Assembly (NCBI RefSeq): GCF_033239625.1
Contig: NZ_BTCK01000035.1
Span: 1 to 64,000 of the forward strand
Length of the DNA stretch: 64,000 bases
Origin: Paenibacillus_T sp033239625
GTDB taxonomy: Bacteria > Bacillota > Bacilli > Paenibacillales > Paenibacillaceae
Direction: 5' to 3'
Shown in pieces: positions 6,975 to 15,604 of this stretch. Made by a program: the position numbers and the translations under genes. The notes beneath the pieces are model-generated. The model saw nothing but the letters and a program-made list of their open reading frames with translations, was not told the origin of the DNA and ran no database searches. Positions within the stretch are counted from its first letter, which is position 1; every line of letters starts with the position of its first letter.

Positions 6975-7913
6975 ATGAACGGACTGAATCAAGCGAACCA
7001 AGCAAAGCAAGCCAAGCAAGTGAGCCATATAGGTGTGAAAGGGCAATACGCTCTTATTACTGGCGCGACCAGCGGGATCGGGTTAGCGGCTGCACATGCG
7101 CTGACGGCAAGAGGGATGAACATCGGCATTGTTGCACGCAATGAATCCAAAGCCAATGAAACTGCGGCGCAGCTGCGGGCAGCTTGCAGCGAACCTATTC
7201 ATGTGGATGTTTATATCGCGGACCTGTCCTCGCAGCAATCCATTCGAAGCGTGGCGGATCAGATTGCGGCTAAGTGTCCGAAGATCGATCGGCTAATCAA
7301 CAACGCCGGCGCGATGTTCGTCGAACGCAAGGTGACGGCGGATGGACTCGAGATGACGTGGGCGGTTAACCATATGGCCCCATTCTTGTTGACTACCCTT
7401 CTCCTAGAGCGGGGGATGCTGGCTGAGCATGCACGTATAATCACGACATCGTCACATGGTCACAAAATGGCTAGAAAAGGAATCAGCTTCGACGATCTAA
7501 GCGGGAAACGGCAGTTCGGACTGCTGGGTAAAATGACAGGCGGCCCTAATTTCCGTTATGCCGAGACCAAGCTGGCGAATATATTGTTCTCATCTCAGCT
7601 GGCGGAGCATCTGAAGGGCACGGGCATCACGGCGTATAGCTTCGATCCGGGGCTAGTCTCCACGAACTTCAATCAGGACAACGGCTTGCTGGCAAGAATG
7701 ACGATGGCGGTCATGAAACGTTTCTCGAGTACGGCTGAGCATGGGGCAGAAACGTTGGTCTGGCTGGCAGAAACGGATGCGGCGAATTTAGCCAATGGGG
7801 GTTACTACGCAGATAAGCAGGCGAAGACACCGTCTGCGGCAGCACGCGATATGAAAGCGGCGAAGAGACTGTGGGAAGTGAGCGTGGAACAAACCTACGT
7901 ATCCCAGCCATAA
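6975..7913 (+). CDS. SDR-family oxidoreductase (retinol-dehydrogenase-like)
   Basis: The 312-residue extended SDR is of the retinol dehydrogenase/protochlorophyllide-reductase-like group. Motifs are TGATSGIG (about 30-37), NNAG (about 111-114), a serine in TTSSHGH and the catalytic YAETK. A polar Q/A/K-rich N-terminal stretch of about 20 residues (NQANQAKQAKQ) precedes the Rossmann fold. The start ATG at 6975 has GGAGGG 7 nt upstream; an earlier ATG at 6942 lies inside the operator. It forms a two-gene operon with the TetR gene 39 bp downstream. Confidence 0.88.
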   Translation: MNGLNQANQAKQAKQVSHIGVKGQYALITGATSGIGLAAAHALTARGMNIGIVARNESKANETAAQLRAACSEPIHVDVYIADLSSQQSIRSVADQIAAKCPKIDRLINNAGAMFVERKVTADGLEMTWAVNHMAPFLLTTLLLERGMLAEHARIITTSSHGHKMARKGISFDDLSGKRQFGLLGKMTGGPNFRYAETKLANILFSSQLAEHLKGTGITAYSFDPGLVSTNFNQDNGLLARMTMAVMKRFSSTAEHGAETLVWLAETDAANLANGGYYADKQAKTPSAAARDMKAAKRLWEVSVEQTYVSQP

Positions 7914-7952
7914 AGGATCGAATGACTCGCATAGGGAGGAAGGAGTCTATAT

Positions 7953-8543
7953 ATGGCAAGAGTGGCTAAGGCGCAGGCAGAGCAGGCATTCGATGAGCGG
8001 AGAGAGCAGATCAAACGGGCGGCGCTTCGGATTTTTGCAGAGAAGGGGCTTGCCGGTACGAAGATGAGCATGATCGCGGATGAGGTAGGCATAAGCCACG
8101 GGCTGACCTATCGCTATTTCAGCTCGAAGGATGAGATCTTCGTGCTGCTCGTAGAGGAGGCGGTCGAAGAGGCGGCAGAGGCGATTCGCAATATTGGGCA
8201 GCTGCCAGGGACGCCGTTGGAACAGGTAAGGGCATTCGCATTGCGGCTGCTGGACGAGAGTCATCGAGATTATTTTCTGCTCGTTCAGCAAGCGCACAAG
8301 TCCGATGGTGTACCTCTTAAGGCGAAGGAGGCTGTACAGCGCTATTCTCCTCAATCAACGATCGAACTGTTATTCCCCATCTTCATTCGAGGGCAGGAAG
8401 CGGGACAATTCGCGGAGGGCGATCCGCACAATCGAATCATTCTGTTCCTGTCGATTCTGACGGGTCTTATGCTTCAGGATGCGAGGTTGCTGGGGGTTGA
8501 ATGGACGCAGGAAGTGGACCGGTTGATGCGCGTGTTGACCTAA
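7953..8543 (+). CDS. TetR/AcrR-family transcriptional regulator
   Basis: The 196-residue protein has a TetR N-terminal domain (about 18-64: IKRAALRIFAEKGLAGTKMSMIADEVGISHGLTYRYFSSK is the HTH region) and a helical ligand domain. It lies 39 bp downstream of the SDR and follows a good GGAGGAAGGAG site. It most likely represses its own operon through the TGAATGAGTCATTCA operator at 6939. The operator resemblance to FadR suggests, but does not prove, an acyl-CoA or other hydrophobic ligand. Confidence 0.9.
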   Translation: MARVAKAQAEQAFDERREQIKRAALRIFAEKGLAGTKMSMIADEVGISHGLTYRYFSSKDEIFVLLVEEAVEEAAEAIRNIGQLPGTPLEQVRAFALRLLDESHRDYFLLVQQAHKSDGVPLKAKEAVQRYSPQSTIELLFPIFIRGQEAGQFAEGDPHNRIILFLSILTGLMLQDARLLGVEWTQEVDRLMRVLT

Positions 8544-8587
8544 TGCGAGAGTTTTTGCGCAACGAATCATTCTCCATATATACGTAC

Positions 8588-8625
8588 AAAAAAGACCTTC
8601 ACAGTTACTCCGTAGTGAAGGTCTT
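8588..8625 (-). terminator. terminator between convergent genes
   Basis: The stem AAGACCTTCAC/GTGAAGGTCTT (12-nt loop) has a T-run on the minus-strand side; it ends the two-SDR operon and may also stop the TetR transcript. Confidence 0.75.
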
Positions 8626-8634
8626 GTCGTCGCG

Positions 8635-9384
8635 TTAACGCAGCATGATCGATCCGCCATCGACCATAAGCGTCTGTCCTGTCATATAGCTCGCATCATC
8701 GCTCGCTAGGAATACAGCTACGCGTCCGATGTCGCGCTCGCAATCTCCCATCCGCTTCAGTGGAACGCCATTGACCATTGCTTCGTATTCGGCAGGGAAG
8801 TATTCGCTCCACTTCTGTACGCCTGGCGAATTCGCGATCGGACTGATGCAGTTGACGTTGATGCCGTCAATGCCCCATTCGTTCGCAGCAACGCGCGACA
8901 GGCCGCGGATAGCTTCCTTCGCTGCACCGTAAGCGCCTTGCGTCGGCATGCCGCTAAGCCCTGCGCCGGAGGCGAAGTTGATCACTGAGCCTTTGTTTTC
9001 TTTCAAGTAAGGATAACAGTGCTGCATCAGGAAGAAGGTTGGGTAGAAGCTTGTATTAAACGATAGCGCCAGATCCTCCGGCGTTGTCTCGGTAAGCATG
9101 ACCTGCTTGGAGACATGGGCGTTATTGACAAGCACATGAACAGTTCCGAACGCTTGCACAGTCTCATCCACGATGCGTTTGAGCTCGGCTCGGTCTGTAA
9201 TATCCGCTTTGATGAATTTACCTTGGCCGATCTCATTCAATTCCTTCTCCGCAGCCAGTCCGCCCTCGTTGTTGACATCTACAATGACGACCTTAGCGCC
9301 CTCCTTGGCCATAGCGTGCGCAATGCCGCGACCGATGCCGGAGGCGCCGCCTGTAATAATGGCTACGCGGTCTTGAAGTTTCAT
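8635..9384 (-). CDS. SDR-family oxidoreductase
   Basis: The 249-residue classical SDR has TGGASGIGRG (10-19), the NNAH variant of the NNAG motif, a serine-containing NFASGAG segment, catalytic YGAAK and a C-terminal MTGQTLMVDGG. IVDVNNE after beta-2 favours NAD. The His in NNAH is a minor deviation seen in some family members. The start at 9384 has AGGAGGG upstream; an in-frame extension to 9417 lacks an RBS. It is the second gene of a two-SDR operon. Confidence 0.87.
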   Translation of the reverse strand: MKLQDRVAIITGGASGIGRGIAHAMAKEGAKVVIVDVNNEGGLAAEKELNEIGQGKFIKADITDRAELKRIVDETVQAFGTVHVLVNNAHVSKQVMLTETTPEDLALSFNTSFYPTFFLMQHCYPYLKENKGSVINFASGAGLSGMPTQGAYGAAKEAIRGLSRVAANEWGIDGINVNCISPIANSPGVQKWSEYFPAEYEAMVNGVPLKRMGDCERDIGRVAVFLASDDASYMTGQTLMVDGGSIMLR

Positions 9385-9433
9385 GTTAAATGCCCTCCTG
9401 TTATAGAAATTAATCATGAGTGAAGGTTCCGAG

Positions 9434-10189
9434 TTACAGGGTCAAACCACCATCAACCAGAACGATAGAACCGGTCATGTAGCTCGCTTTGTCAGAAGCG
9501 AGGAATGCAACCATCTCCGCCAGCTCATCTGGCTGAGCGTACCGTCCCATGCGCATATTGCCGATTTCCTCTGGCACGTAGCCGCCCGTCATGAACGTCT
9601 GCTCGACGCTCTTCGTCAGCGCGGTCTCTACGCCACCCGGACAGATGCCGTTGATCCGAATGCCCTTCTTCACATATTCGATTGCAGCGCCTTTCGTCAG
9701 ACCGACAACAGCATGTTTACTTGCAGAATAAGCGGATGCGCTGTGTTCGCTCTTTACGCCAGCTGTAGAAGCCGTGTTGATGATCGTGCCGCTCTGCTGC
9801 TGTTCCATGACTTTCAGTACATATTTCATGCCGAGGAATACCCCTCGAACATTGACGTTGATGACGCGGTCGAACTCGTTCTCCTCGATGTCGGCAAGCT
9901 TCGCAAACTTCTGAACGACTCCGGCATTATTGAAGAAAATATCGATGCGGCCGTAGGCATTCATCGCGGCTTGTACATAGCGCTGAACATCCTCGGTCTT
10001 CGAGACGTCGGCTTGTACGAAGATCGCCTCGCCGCCTTGCTCGTGAATCAATCGAACGGTCTCCTGACCGGATGCTTCGTTGAAATCGACGGCCACGATC
10101 GTGGCGCCGTAGCTTGCCATTTTCAAACTGCTTGCACGGCCAATGCCGCTTCCTGCTCCCGTAACGACTGCTATTTTATGATCCAACAT
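9434..10189 (-). CDS. SDR-family oxidoreductase
   Basis: The 251-residue classical SDR has TGAGSGIGRA near residue 10, NNAG, the catalytic YSASK and a C-terminal MTGSIVLVDGG. AVDFNEA after beta-2 suggests NAD preference. The ATG at 10189 is favoured because AAAGGG lies 9 nt upstream; the ATG at 10198 abuts that site. It is the first gene of the two-SDR operon (49-bp gap to the next) and is divergent from an AraC regulator, which is the likely local controller. Confidence 0.87.
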   Translation of the reverse strand: MLDHKIAVVTGAGSGIGRASSLKMASYGATIVAVDFNEASGQETVRLIHEQGGEAIFVQADVSKTEDVQRYVQAAMNAYGRIDIFFNNAGVVQKFAKLADIEENEFDRVINVNVRGVFLGMKYVLKVMEQQQSGTIINTASTAGVKSEHSASAYSASKHAVVGLTKGAAIEYVKKGIRINGICPGGVETALTKSVEQTFMTGGYVPEEIGNMRMGRYAQPDELAEMVAFLASDKASYMTGSIVLVDGGLTL

Positions 10190-10339
10190 TTCGTTCATCC
10201 CTTTCGAGCGTGGTAGCAGTTGTTTCACTGCACCCTCAGTGTAATGCGCTTTCATAATGGTTAATTGTATTTATTCATGATTTGTTGTACTTTTTTCATC
10301 ATAGATGGTTAACCTTAAATGCAATCGATGGAGGCTCGT

Positions 10340-11608
10340 ATGAATACGCTGATCGAGCTCAATACATTCGGCAGGCTGCTTCATCATGCGCTGCAGCTTC
10401 CCGTATTTGTTATACAACCGGGGCGGACTATCGAATCGGCATATGTTGATACTGCTATTGCAGATAATCCGTTTTTTGCTCTGCTGCGCGAGGAAATCGC
10501 CGGGTACGCTTATGCGCTGTATGCTGCGGAGCAGCCCATTCATTTCTCTCGCGCAAGGCTGCAATATTTCTTCGTCAATGCGAACGACGAGGATAGGCTA
10601 ATCGGGACGATTGTCGTTGGCCCCTATTTGCACAAGAAACAAGAGGACGATCAATGGCTGGAGACGGTTGAGGAGCTGCACGCAAGCAATCGTGGATGGT
10701 TGTTGGAATTGTACGAGGAAATTTCCATCGTGACAGAGGAGCGGGCGCAAGCATTAAGCCTCATGGTGCACTTCGCCATTCGCAGGCAGGCTGTCGATCC
10801 GTCTGCGGCGCTGCTTTCAACCGATTTGCTGTTCCATACGCTGGTCGAAGATAAGCGGGAACGGGACGCGGAGCTGTCCCTTAGCCGCCGCAGCGGCATG
10901 CTGCATACGAACCTGTCGCATGAGCGCGTACTGCTGCATTACGTTCGCGCAGGGGAAAGGGAACGAGTTCGGACATTCGTCATGGAGTCCATTGTCGGGG
11001 AAGATGAATTCGGTCTGTTATCCAAGCGCAGCCGCCTTCGCAGCGAGAAGAATCTAATGATTACCGGCATCGCCTTAATCTGTCGAGCGGCGATCGAGGG
11101 CGGATTGCACGAGGAAGATGCGTTGACGCTCAGCGACAGCTATATCCAGCAGTTGGAGGAGAAGGACAAGCTGCAAGAGGTCATCCGCATTATGCGGGAG
11201 GCGTTGTTCGATTTCGTTGATCGGGTGGCAGACGTGCGTCGAGGCCATTATTCGCCTGCTGTACAGGATTGCCTGCATGAGATCGCCAACCAATTGTACG
11301 GCGAGATTACGCTTGATCGGCTCGCCGAGCTGACGCATCTGAGTCCGAATTACTTGTCTGGCTTATTTAAGAAAGAGGTCGGGCTTACGATATCGGAGTA
11401 TGTCCAGCGCGAACGGATCGAGGAGGCGAAGAGACTGCTTGCTCTTACCGACTATCCGATCACTGACATCGCGACGTGGCTTAATTTCAGCGACCAAAGT
11501 TATTTCAATAAGGTGTTCAAGCGATGGCAGGGCAGCACGCCGAAGAGCTATCGGCAGTCCGAACAGCGCCCGGGTCGCAAGCGTGCCGAACCGAGCAGCA
11601 CGGAATAG
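10340..11608 (+). CDS. AraC-family transcriptional regulator
   Basis: The 422-residue protein has a long N-terminal sensing region without an obvious transmembrane segment and a C-terminal double-HTH AraC domain (last ~100 residues: ITLDRLAELTHLSPNYLSGLFKKEVG followed by the second HTH with DIATWLNFSDQSYFNKVFKRWQGSTPKSYR). The N-terminal half resembles the YesN-linked regulators of Paenibacillus that lack a receiver. The ATG at 10340 has GGAGG 5 nt upstream. It is divergent from the two-SDR operon; an ATGGTTAA motif occurs twice in the gap (about 10256 and 10305), a possible AraC half-site pair. Confidence 0.88.
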   Translation: MNTLIELNTFGRLLHHALQLPVFVIQPGRTIESAYVDTAIADNPFFALLREEIAGYAYALYAAEQPIHFSRARLQYFFVNANDEDRLIGTIVVGPYLHKKQEDDQWLETVEELHASNRGWLLELYEEISIVTEERAQALSLMVHFAIRRQAVDPSAALLSTDLLFHTLVEDKRERDAELSLSRRSGMLHTNLSHERVLLHYVRAGERERVRTFVMESIVGEDEFGLLSKRSRLRSEKNLMITGIALICRAAIEGGLHEEDALTLSDSYIQQLEEKDKLQEVIRIMREALFDFVDRVADVRRGHYSPAVQDCLHEIANQLYGEITLDRLAELTHLSPNYLSGLFKKEVGLTISEYVQRERIEEAKRLLALTDYPITDIATWLNFSDQSYFNKVFKRWQGSTPKSYRQSEQRPGRKRAEPSSTE

Positions 11609-11626
11609 AACCAAGAGGATAAGAAG

Positions 11627-11660
11627 AAGAGACCAGTCTCCCGATCGGTGACTGGTCTCT
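11627..11660. terminator. terminator between convergent genes
   Basis: The strong stem AGAGACCAGTC/GACTGGTCTCT lies between the AraC gene and the convergent anti-sigma gene. Confidence 0.75.
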
Positions 11661-11670
11661 GTTACATAAC

Positions 11671-12402
11671 CTACTCGCCGTACTCGCTCCAATATTTCGA
11701 TAGTCGATCCTGCAATGCGGCTTCTAGATCTTTGCCATCTTCCTCGGCATCTATTTCCGCCCATACAATGGCATCCGACAAGGGTCCGCTTAGACCTCGG
11801 AAAGCGCCCCCTACACCGACTTCAGGCAGCCATTCCATCTGCGAGTACCAGCGCTCGGAATAATCCTTCTTCCCGCCAGCGTTCTTCACGATATATAAGC
11901 GGTGAAGGACGTTAACGTTGTCTCGATAGGTGTAGTAGAAGTAGCCCTTCTCCTTCAATTGCTTCGTAATGTTGATTTTCTTGCCATCAACGTTAACCGT
12001 TAGGCGTCCCCACCACGATTCCTTTACGACCCAAGGGCCTTTCTCATCACCGCCCATTGCACCCTTAGCATGCTTACTCTTTCCATCAGTTACATAGTGC
12101 ATGCTAGTCCCGTTAGCGAAGTAAACGGTCGTCCCTTTGCCGTTGAAAACTTCTTGGTACTGTTTCTCGTGGTTCCCGACGATGGCTGCGTATGCGGTGG
12201 CTGCCAATAGGAGCACGAGCACGCTGGCTGAGATGGACATGACCAGTTTGCGATAGCGTGGAACTCTTTTGGGTTGAACCCTCACGACTGCGGTTCCTTC
12301 GCTTGTCCCAAGCTGCTGTTCCATGGCGTTCCACATGCGGTTTTTCTGTTCGTCGGTCGGCGTCAACGTTTCGTAGAGCTCGTTAATATGATGATTGGTC
12401 AT
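11671..12402 (-). CDS. membrane-anchored anti-sigma factor (putative)
   Basis: The 243-residue protein has a cytoplasmic N-terminus of about 50 residues (LYETLTPTDEQKNRMWNAM, an anti-sigma-like helix), a single transmembrane segment at about 52-72, and an extracytoplasmic domain of about 170 residues with no recognised fold. Position directly after an ECF sigma gene, overlapping it by 20 bp, and this one-TM topology support an anti-sigma role. TAGGAGG precedes the ATG. The ligand or stress sensed is unknown. Confidence 0.75.
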   Translation of the reverse strand: MTNHHINELYETLTPTDEQKNRMWNAMEQQLGTSEGTAVVRVQPKRVPRYRKLVMSISASVLVLLLAATAYAAIVGNHEKQYQEVFNGKGTTVYFANGTSMHYVTDGKSKHAKGAMGGDEKGPWVVKESWWGRLTVNVDGKKINITKQLKEKGYFYYTYRDNVNVLHRLYIVKNAGGKKDYSERWYSQMEWLPEVGVGGAFRGLSGPLSDAIVWAEIDAEEDGKDLEAALQDRLSKYWSEYGE

Positions 12403-12859
12403 AATGGCCTCCTAAGCTAATTCTCATAAGTGCGCGGCCTTTGGCCAGTTGGGTCTGGATGGTGCTTTCTTTGCGGCCCAGCATGCTCGATAGTTCTCTG
12501 ACGGAATAGTCCTCGTAATAATACAGATAGAGTATGATCCGATATTTGGCAGGCAGGGACAGCAGCTTCTCCAGTACGGCGCCCGAGCCTTCGCGGTCAT
12601 CATGCCAGATGCCCTCCGGCAGTACGGCTAGATCGACTTGCCGAGTTCTCCACCAGCTCTTCAACTGATCCTTGCAGTGATTGCGCGCGGTAACGATCAG
12701 CCACGCCTTCTCGTGCTCGAAATCCCTGAAACCGATGTCGGATTTGAACAGCTTGAGAAAAACCGACTGAACCGCGTCCTCCGCATCCGTTCGATTCTTC
12801 AGATACATGAAGCAAATGCGGTAAACCCGATCTACATTTCGTTGGTACACTTCATTCAT
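12383..12859 (-). CDS. ECF RNA polymerase sigma factor
   Basis: The 158-residue sigma-70 family ECF factor has region 2 (YRICFMYLKNRTDAEDAVQSVFLKLF, about 12-37) and region 4 with the HTH YSVRELSSMLGRKESTIQTQLAKGRALM near the C-terminus. The ATG at 12859 has GAGGTG upstream; a longer frame to 12961 has no RBS. It is translationally coupled to the downstream anti-sigma gene through a 20-bp overlap, so the pair forms a standard transmembrane signalling unit. Confidence 0.92.
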   Translation of the reverse strand: MNEVYQRNVDRVYRICFMYLKNRTDAEDAVQSVFLKLFKSDIGFRDFEHEKAWLIVTARNHCKDQLKSWWRTRQVDLAVLPEGIWHDDREGSGAVLEKLLSLPAKYRIILYLYYYEDYSVRELSSMLGRKESTIQTQLAKGRALMRISLGGHYDQSSY

Positions 12860-13010
12860 GCTTTCACCTCGTATATGATGAACACGATTGTGAACGTGCG
12901 AATATCCTTGTTTGATTGAATAAACATATATTGGTTGAACCTCTCGAATCAGTATTTTCAACTTGGTATAAGTGAATGATCAGGGCCTTAGGCTATTTGC
13001 GCAAAATAAT

Positions 13011-13037
13011 AGCACTCACGCGAATTGCGTAAGTGCT
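13011..13037 (-). terminator. terminator of the MarR gene
   Basis: The stem AGCACT-ACGC/GCGT-AGTGCT lies just after the MarR stop and is followed on the minus strand by a T-rich stretch. Confidence 0.65.
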
Positions 13038-13051
13038 TGATAAAACCCTAT

Positions 13052-13498
13052 TCATACAAGCGTCAACAGCATATCCTTCATCTGCCTTCGCTGCTCGCTC
13101 GACAGCTTCTCCATAAGCTTCTCGGATATTTCGGCACTGACGGACCGAATGGTCCGAATATGGGGCTTGGCCATGTCCGTCAACGAGATGATGGCTGCTC
13201 GTCGATCCGTAGGGTCTACGGTGCGCTGGATAAGTCCGCTCTGTTCCAGCGCCTTGATGAAATCGGTTATGGTACGGGGCTTCAGGTCGAGCGTGGCCGC
13301 CAACTCATTCATGCGAATCTGTTCAGCCTTCCAGACTTCCATTAACAGACGCAGACGCGGACCCGAGATTGGAATGGGCAGGTTTAGTGCCGCCAACCGT
13401 TTCTCGAATTCGAATTTCAAGATGCGGGCGGTCGTGACGAACAAGTAGAAGATATCAGCAGCTTCTTCGTCCGGTTGATGGTGCGGCGATTTGTCCAT
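13052..13498 (-). CDS. MarR-family transcriptional regulator
   Basis: The 148-residue winged-helix regulator has the recognition region RMNELAATLDLKPRTITDFIKALEQSGLI, the wing TVDPTDRRAAIISLT with the family-typical DRR, and a C-terminal dimerisation helix. AAGGAGG lies 11 nt before the ATG at 13498; the upstream TTG at 13522 overlaps that site. It is divergent from an MFS exporter with two MarR-like palindromes between them, so it very likely represses the exporter and itself until a drug-like ligand binds. Confidence 0.93.
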   Translation of the reverse strand: MDKSPHHQPDEEAADIFYLFVTTARILKFEFEKRLAALNLPIPISGPRLRLLMEVWKAEQIRMNELAATLDLKPRTITDFIKALEQSGLIQRTVDPTDRRAAIISLTDMAKPHIRTIRSVSAEISEKLMEKLSSEQRRQMKDMLLTLV

Positions 13499-13576
13499 AC
13501 GTTGAACGGCCTCCTTTCGCAATTTCTACTACTCTTATCTTACTTCATCGCGGCTTTTCGTCAAACTAAGGTCGTA

Positions 13577-13642
13577 TTGACGCGCGATCTGTAAGTGGGT
13601 ACACTCACAGTATCATTAAATTAGTGAGGTTACTCACTAATT
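13577..13642. promoter_or_regulatory. MFS promoter with MarR operators
   Basis: TTGACG (13577) and TACACT (13600) are 17 nt apart. A perfect inverted repeat, AATTAGTGAG (13619-13628) and CTCACTAATT (13633-13642) with a 4-nt spacer, lies downstream. A degenerate copy (AAGTG...CACTCAC, about 13593-13608) overlaps the -10. Two sites in a divergent promoter are typical of MarR autoregulation. Confidence 0.8.
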
Positions 13643-13661
13643 ATGTTCATATGGAGGTACC

Positions 13662-14873
13662 ATGATGGAAAATGCACAACAACAGCGGCGAGCCGAGAAA
13701 TTGTGGACGGCCGATTTCATTCTGATTACGTTCGCCAGCTTCTTCTTGTTCTTCGGGTTTCAAATGCTGCTGCCTACCCTGCCTGTATATATGCAGGACT
13801 TAGGCGGCGATAACACGGCTGTCGGCCTTATTATCGGCATCTTTACCGTATTCGCGCTCGTGACGCGCCCCCTGGTCGGAGCGGTGATGGGCAATAGTAA
13901 GAAAGGCTGGCTGATGGCTGGTCTTCTTCTCTGCTTCGTTATTATATCAGGTTACCATTGGACGACTTCGGTCGTATTGCTGCTGCTGGCGAGGTGTGTT
14001 CATGGCGTTGGCTGGGGCGTAGTCACGGTTACGTCCGGCACGCTGGCAGCGGATGTTATTCCAGCAGCAAGACGCGGCGAAGGCATCGGCTACTTCGGTC
14101 TTGCAAGCACGCTCGCGATGGCGCTGGCGCCTGCGATCGGCCTGGCGATTCTGGATGGCTCATGGCATATGCAGGGCGTTATCTTCATTGCGGCGGGCAG
14201 CACGATCTTATCTCTACTATGTGCATGGGGTGTTAAGCGGAAGCGCAGCAATAAGGACGTTCATACCGCTAATGTCGAGAAGCCGCAGGCGAAGCCTTCC
14301 TTCCGTTCGCAGCTGTTCGAGCCGAAAGCGCTGTTCCCTTCGCTGCTTGCTCTGCTGATTGGGATCGTCTACGGCGGAATCGTCAGCTTCATCACGCTGT
14401 TCGGCAAAGAAGTGAATATCGGCAATGTTGGCTTGTTCTTCACCCTTAACGCCGTGTGCTTGCTGATTGTGCGTCTCATCTCCGGGCGGTTGTTCGATCG
14501 TAAGGGCCATGTATGGGTCATCCTGCCGGGCAGCGTACTGATGGCTGCTGCGCTGATCGTGCTGTCCTACGCACACGACTTGACGACCCTGGCGATCTCC
14601 GCCGTTCTTTTCGGTCTAGGCTTCGGTGCCGTGCAGCCGTCGCTGCAAGCGTGGATCCTGAACCGCGTGGAGCCAGCCAAGCGGGGGCCGGCTAATGCAA
14701 CCTTTTACTCCATGTTCGATCTAGGCATTGGCGGTGGTGCGATGCTGCTCGGACAACTAGCGGAAGCGACCAGCTACGCTGCGATGTACCGTTATTCGTT
14801 CTTGGTTGTCGTGTTCTTCTGCCTCGTATATGTGTCATATGTGTGGAGAAGAAGCGAGAGCTCTTTAAAATAA
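13662..14873 (+). CDS. MFS drug/metabolite exporter
   Basis: The 403-residue major facilitator has 12 predicted transmembrane helices, an RPLVGAVMG loop 2-3 motif and a GLGFGAVQPSLQAW segment typical of 12-TMS drug:H+ antiporters. The central cytoplasmic loop is rich in Lys/Gln (KRKRSNKDVHTANVEKPQAKPSF). The substrate is unknown. TGGAGG precedes the ATG. The divergent MarR gene and the operator pair point to inducible export of a toxic compound; the nitroreductase 64 bp downstream may be part of the same response. Confidence 0.9.
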   Translation: MMENAQQQRRAEKLWTADFILITFASFFLFFGFQMLLPTLPVYMQDLGGDNTAVGLIIGIFTVFALVTRPLVGAVMGNSKKGWLMAGLLLCFVIISGYHWTTSVVLLLLARCVHGVGWGVVTVTSGTLAADVIPAARRGEGIGYFGLASTLAMALAPAIGLAILDGSWHMQGVIFIAAGSTILSLLCAWGVKRKRSNKDVHTANVEKPQAKPSFRSQLFEPKALFPSLLALLIGIVYGGIVSFITLFGKEVNIGNVGLFFTLNAVCLLIVRLISGRLFDRKGHVWVILPGSVLMAAALIVLSYAHDLTTLAISAVLFGLGFGAVQPSLQAWILNRVEPAKRGPANATFYSMFDLGIGGGAMLLGQLAEATSYAAMYRYSFLVVVFFCLVYVSYVWRRSESSLK

Positions 14874-14937
14874 CAAGTACATTACCGAAATATAGTAGGC
14901 AATCATGATTTTCTTCACCTACTAGGAGGTAGTGCGA

Positions 14938-15561
14938 GTGAGCGAATTCCAATCCGTCCTTATCGACCGTCGATCCGCCAATCGATTCGTTGAACATGTA
15001 GATATTGCCCGGCATGAGTTAGAAGAGATATTCGCATTAACGAAATATACGCCGACGGCCTACAACTTGCAGCATGCCCATTACGTAGCGGTAACGGACC
15101 GCAGGCTGATTGAGCGTATTTATGAAGCGGCTCATAAGCAGTACAAGATTAGAACCGCTTCGGCCGTCATCTTCGTGCTTGGCAATACGAAAGCGCATCT
15201 GAACGCGCCGGAGATTAACGAGGGCCTGAAGACGTTAGGGCTGCTTAGTGAACAGGAGTACCAGACGGTCGTCGACAACACGATCCAATTCTACGAGAGC
15301 CGCGGAGAAGATTTTCAACGGGAAGACGCAGTGCGCAATGCGAGCTTATCGGCCATGAACCTCATGCTAATCGCTAAGGATAAAGGCTGGGATACTTGTC
15401 CGATGCACAGTATCGAGGAACAAGCGCTCAAAGAATTGATTGAAGTGCCTGAAGGCTTCATTCCTGTCATGATGATCACGATCGGACACGCTTCCCCAGA
15501 AAGTATGCGTCCTCGCGGTTATCGCAAACCAACAGGAGAATATGTCACCTATATAGGCTAA
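14938..15561 (+). CDS. nitroreductase-family protein
   Basis: The 207-residue FMN-dependent nitroreductase fold has the N-terminal RRSANRF motif, TPTAYNLQHAHYVAV (FMN contact) and a C-terminal GHASPESMRPRGYRKP. These enzymes reduce quinones, nitro compounds or enones with NAD(P)H. The GTG at 14938 follows TAGGAGGT by 7 nt; the in-frame GTG at 14932 is too close. A TAGTAGG/CCTACTA inverted repeat (14893-14924) overlaps the RBS region and could be an operator. Confidence 0.88.
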   Translation: MSEFQSVLIDRRSANRFVEHVDIARHELEEIFALTKYTPTAYNLQHAHYVAVTDRRLIERIYEAAHKQYKIRTASAVIFVLGNTKAHLNAPEINEGLKTLGLLSEQEYQTVVDNTIQFYESRGEDFQREDAVRNASLSAMNLMLIAKDKGWDTCPMHSIEEQALKELIEVPEGFIPVMMITIGHASPESMRPRGYRKPTGEYVTYIG

Positions 15562-15567
15562 AATGAC

Positions 15568-15604
15568 GAAACCCCAGTACCGGCGTACTGGGGTTTCATG
15601 TTTT
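15568..15604. terminator. bidirectional terminator
   Basis: A perfect 13-bp stem, GAAACCCCAGTAC/GTACTGGGGTTTC, with a CGGC loop lies between convergent genes and reaches the last codons of the long sigma gene. Confidence 0.85.

Noticed and set aside
9416..10216. A 266-codon open frame on the plus strand.
   Set aside because: It lies wholly opposite the SDR coding sequences at 9434-10189, has no RBS and no family-like composition; it is a codon-bias shadow.
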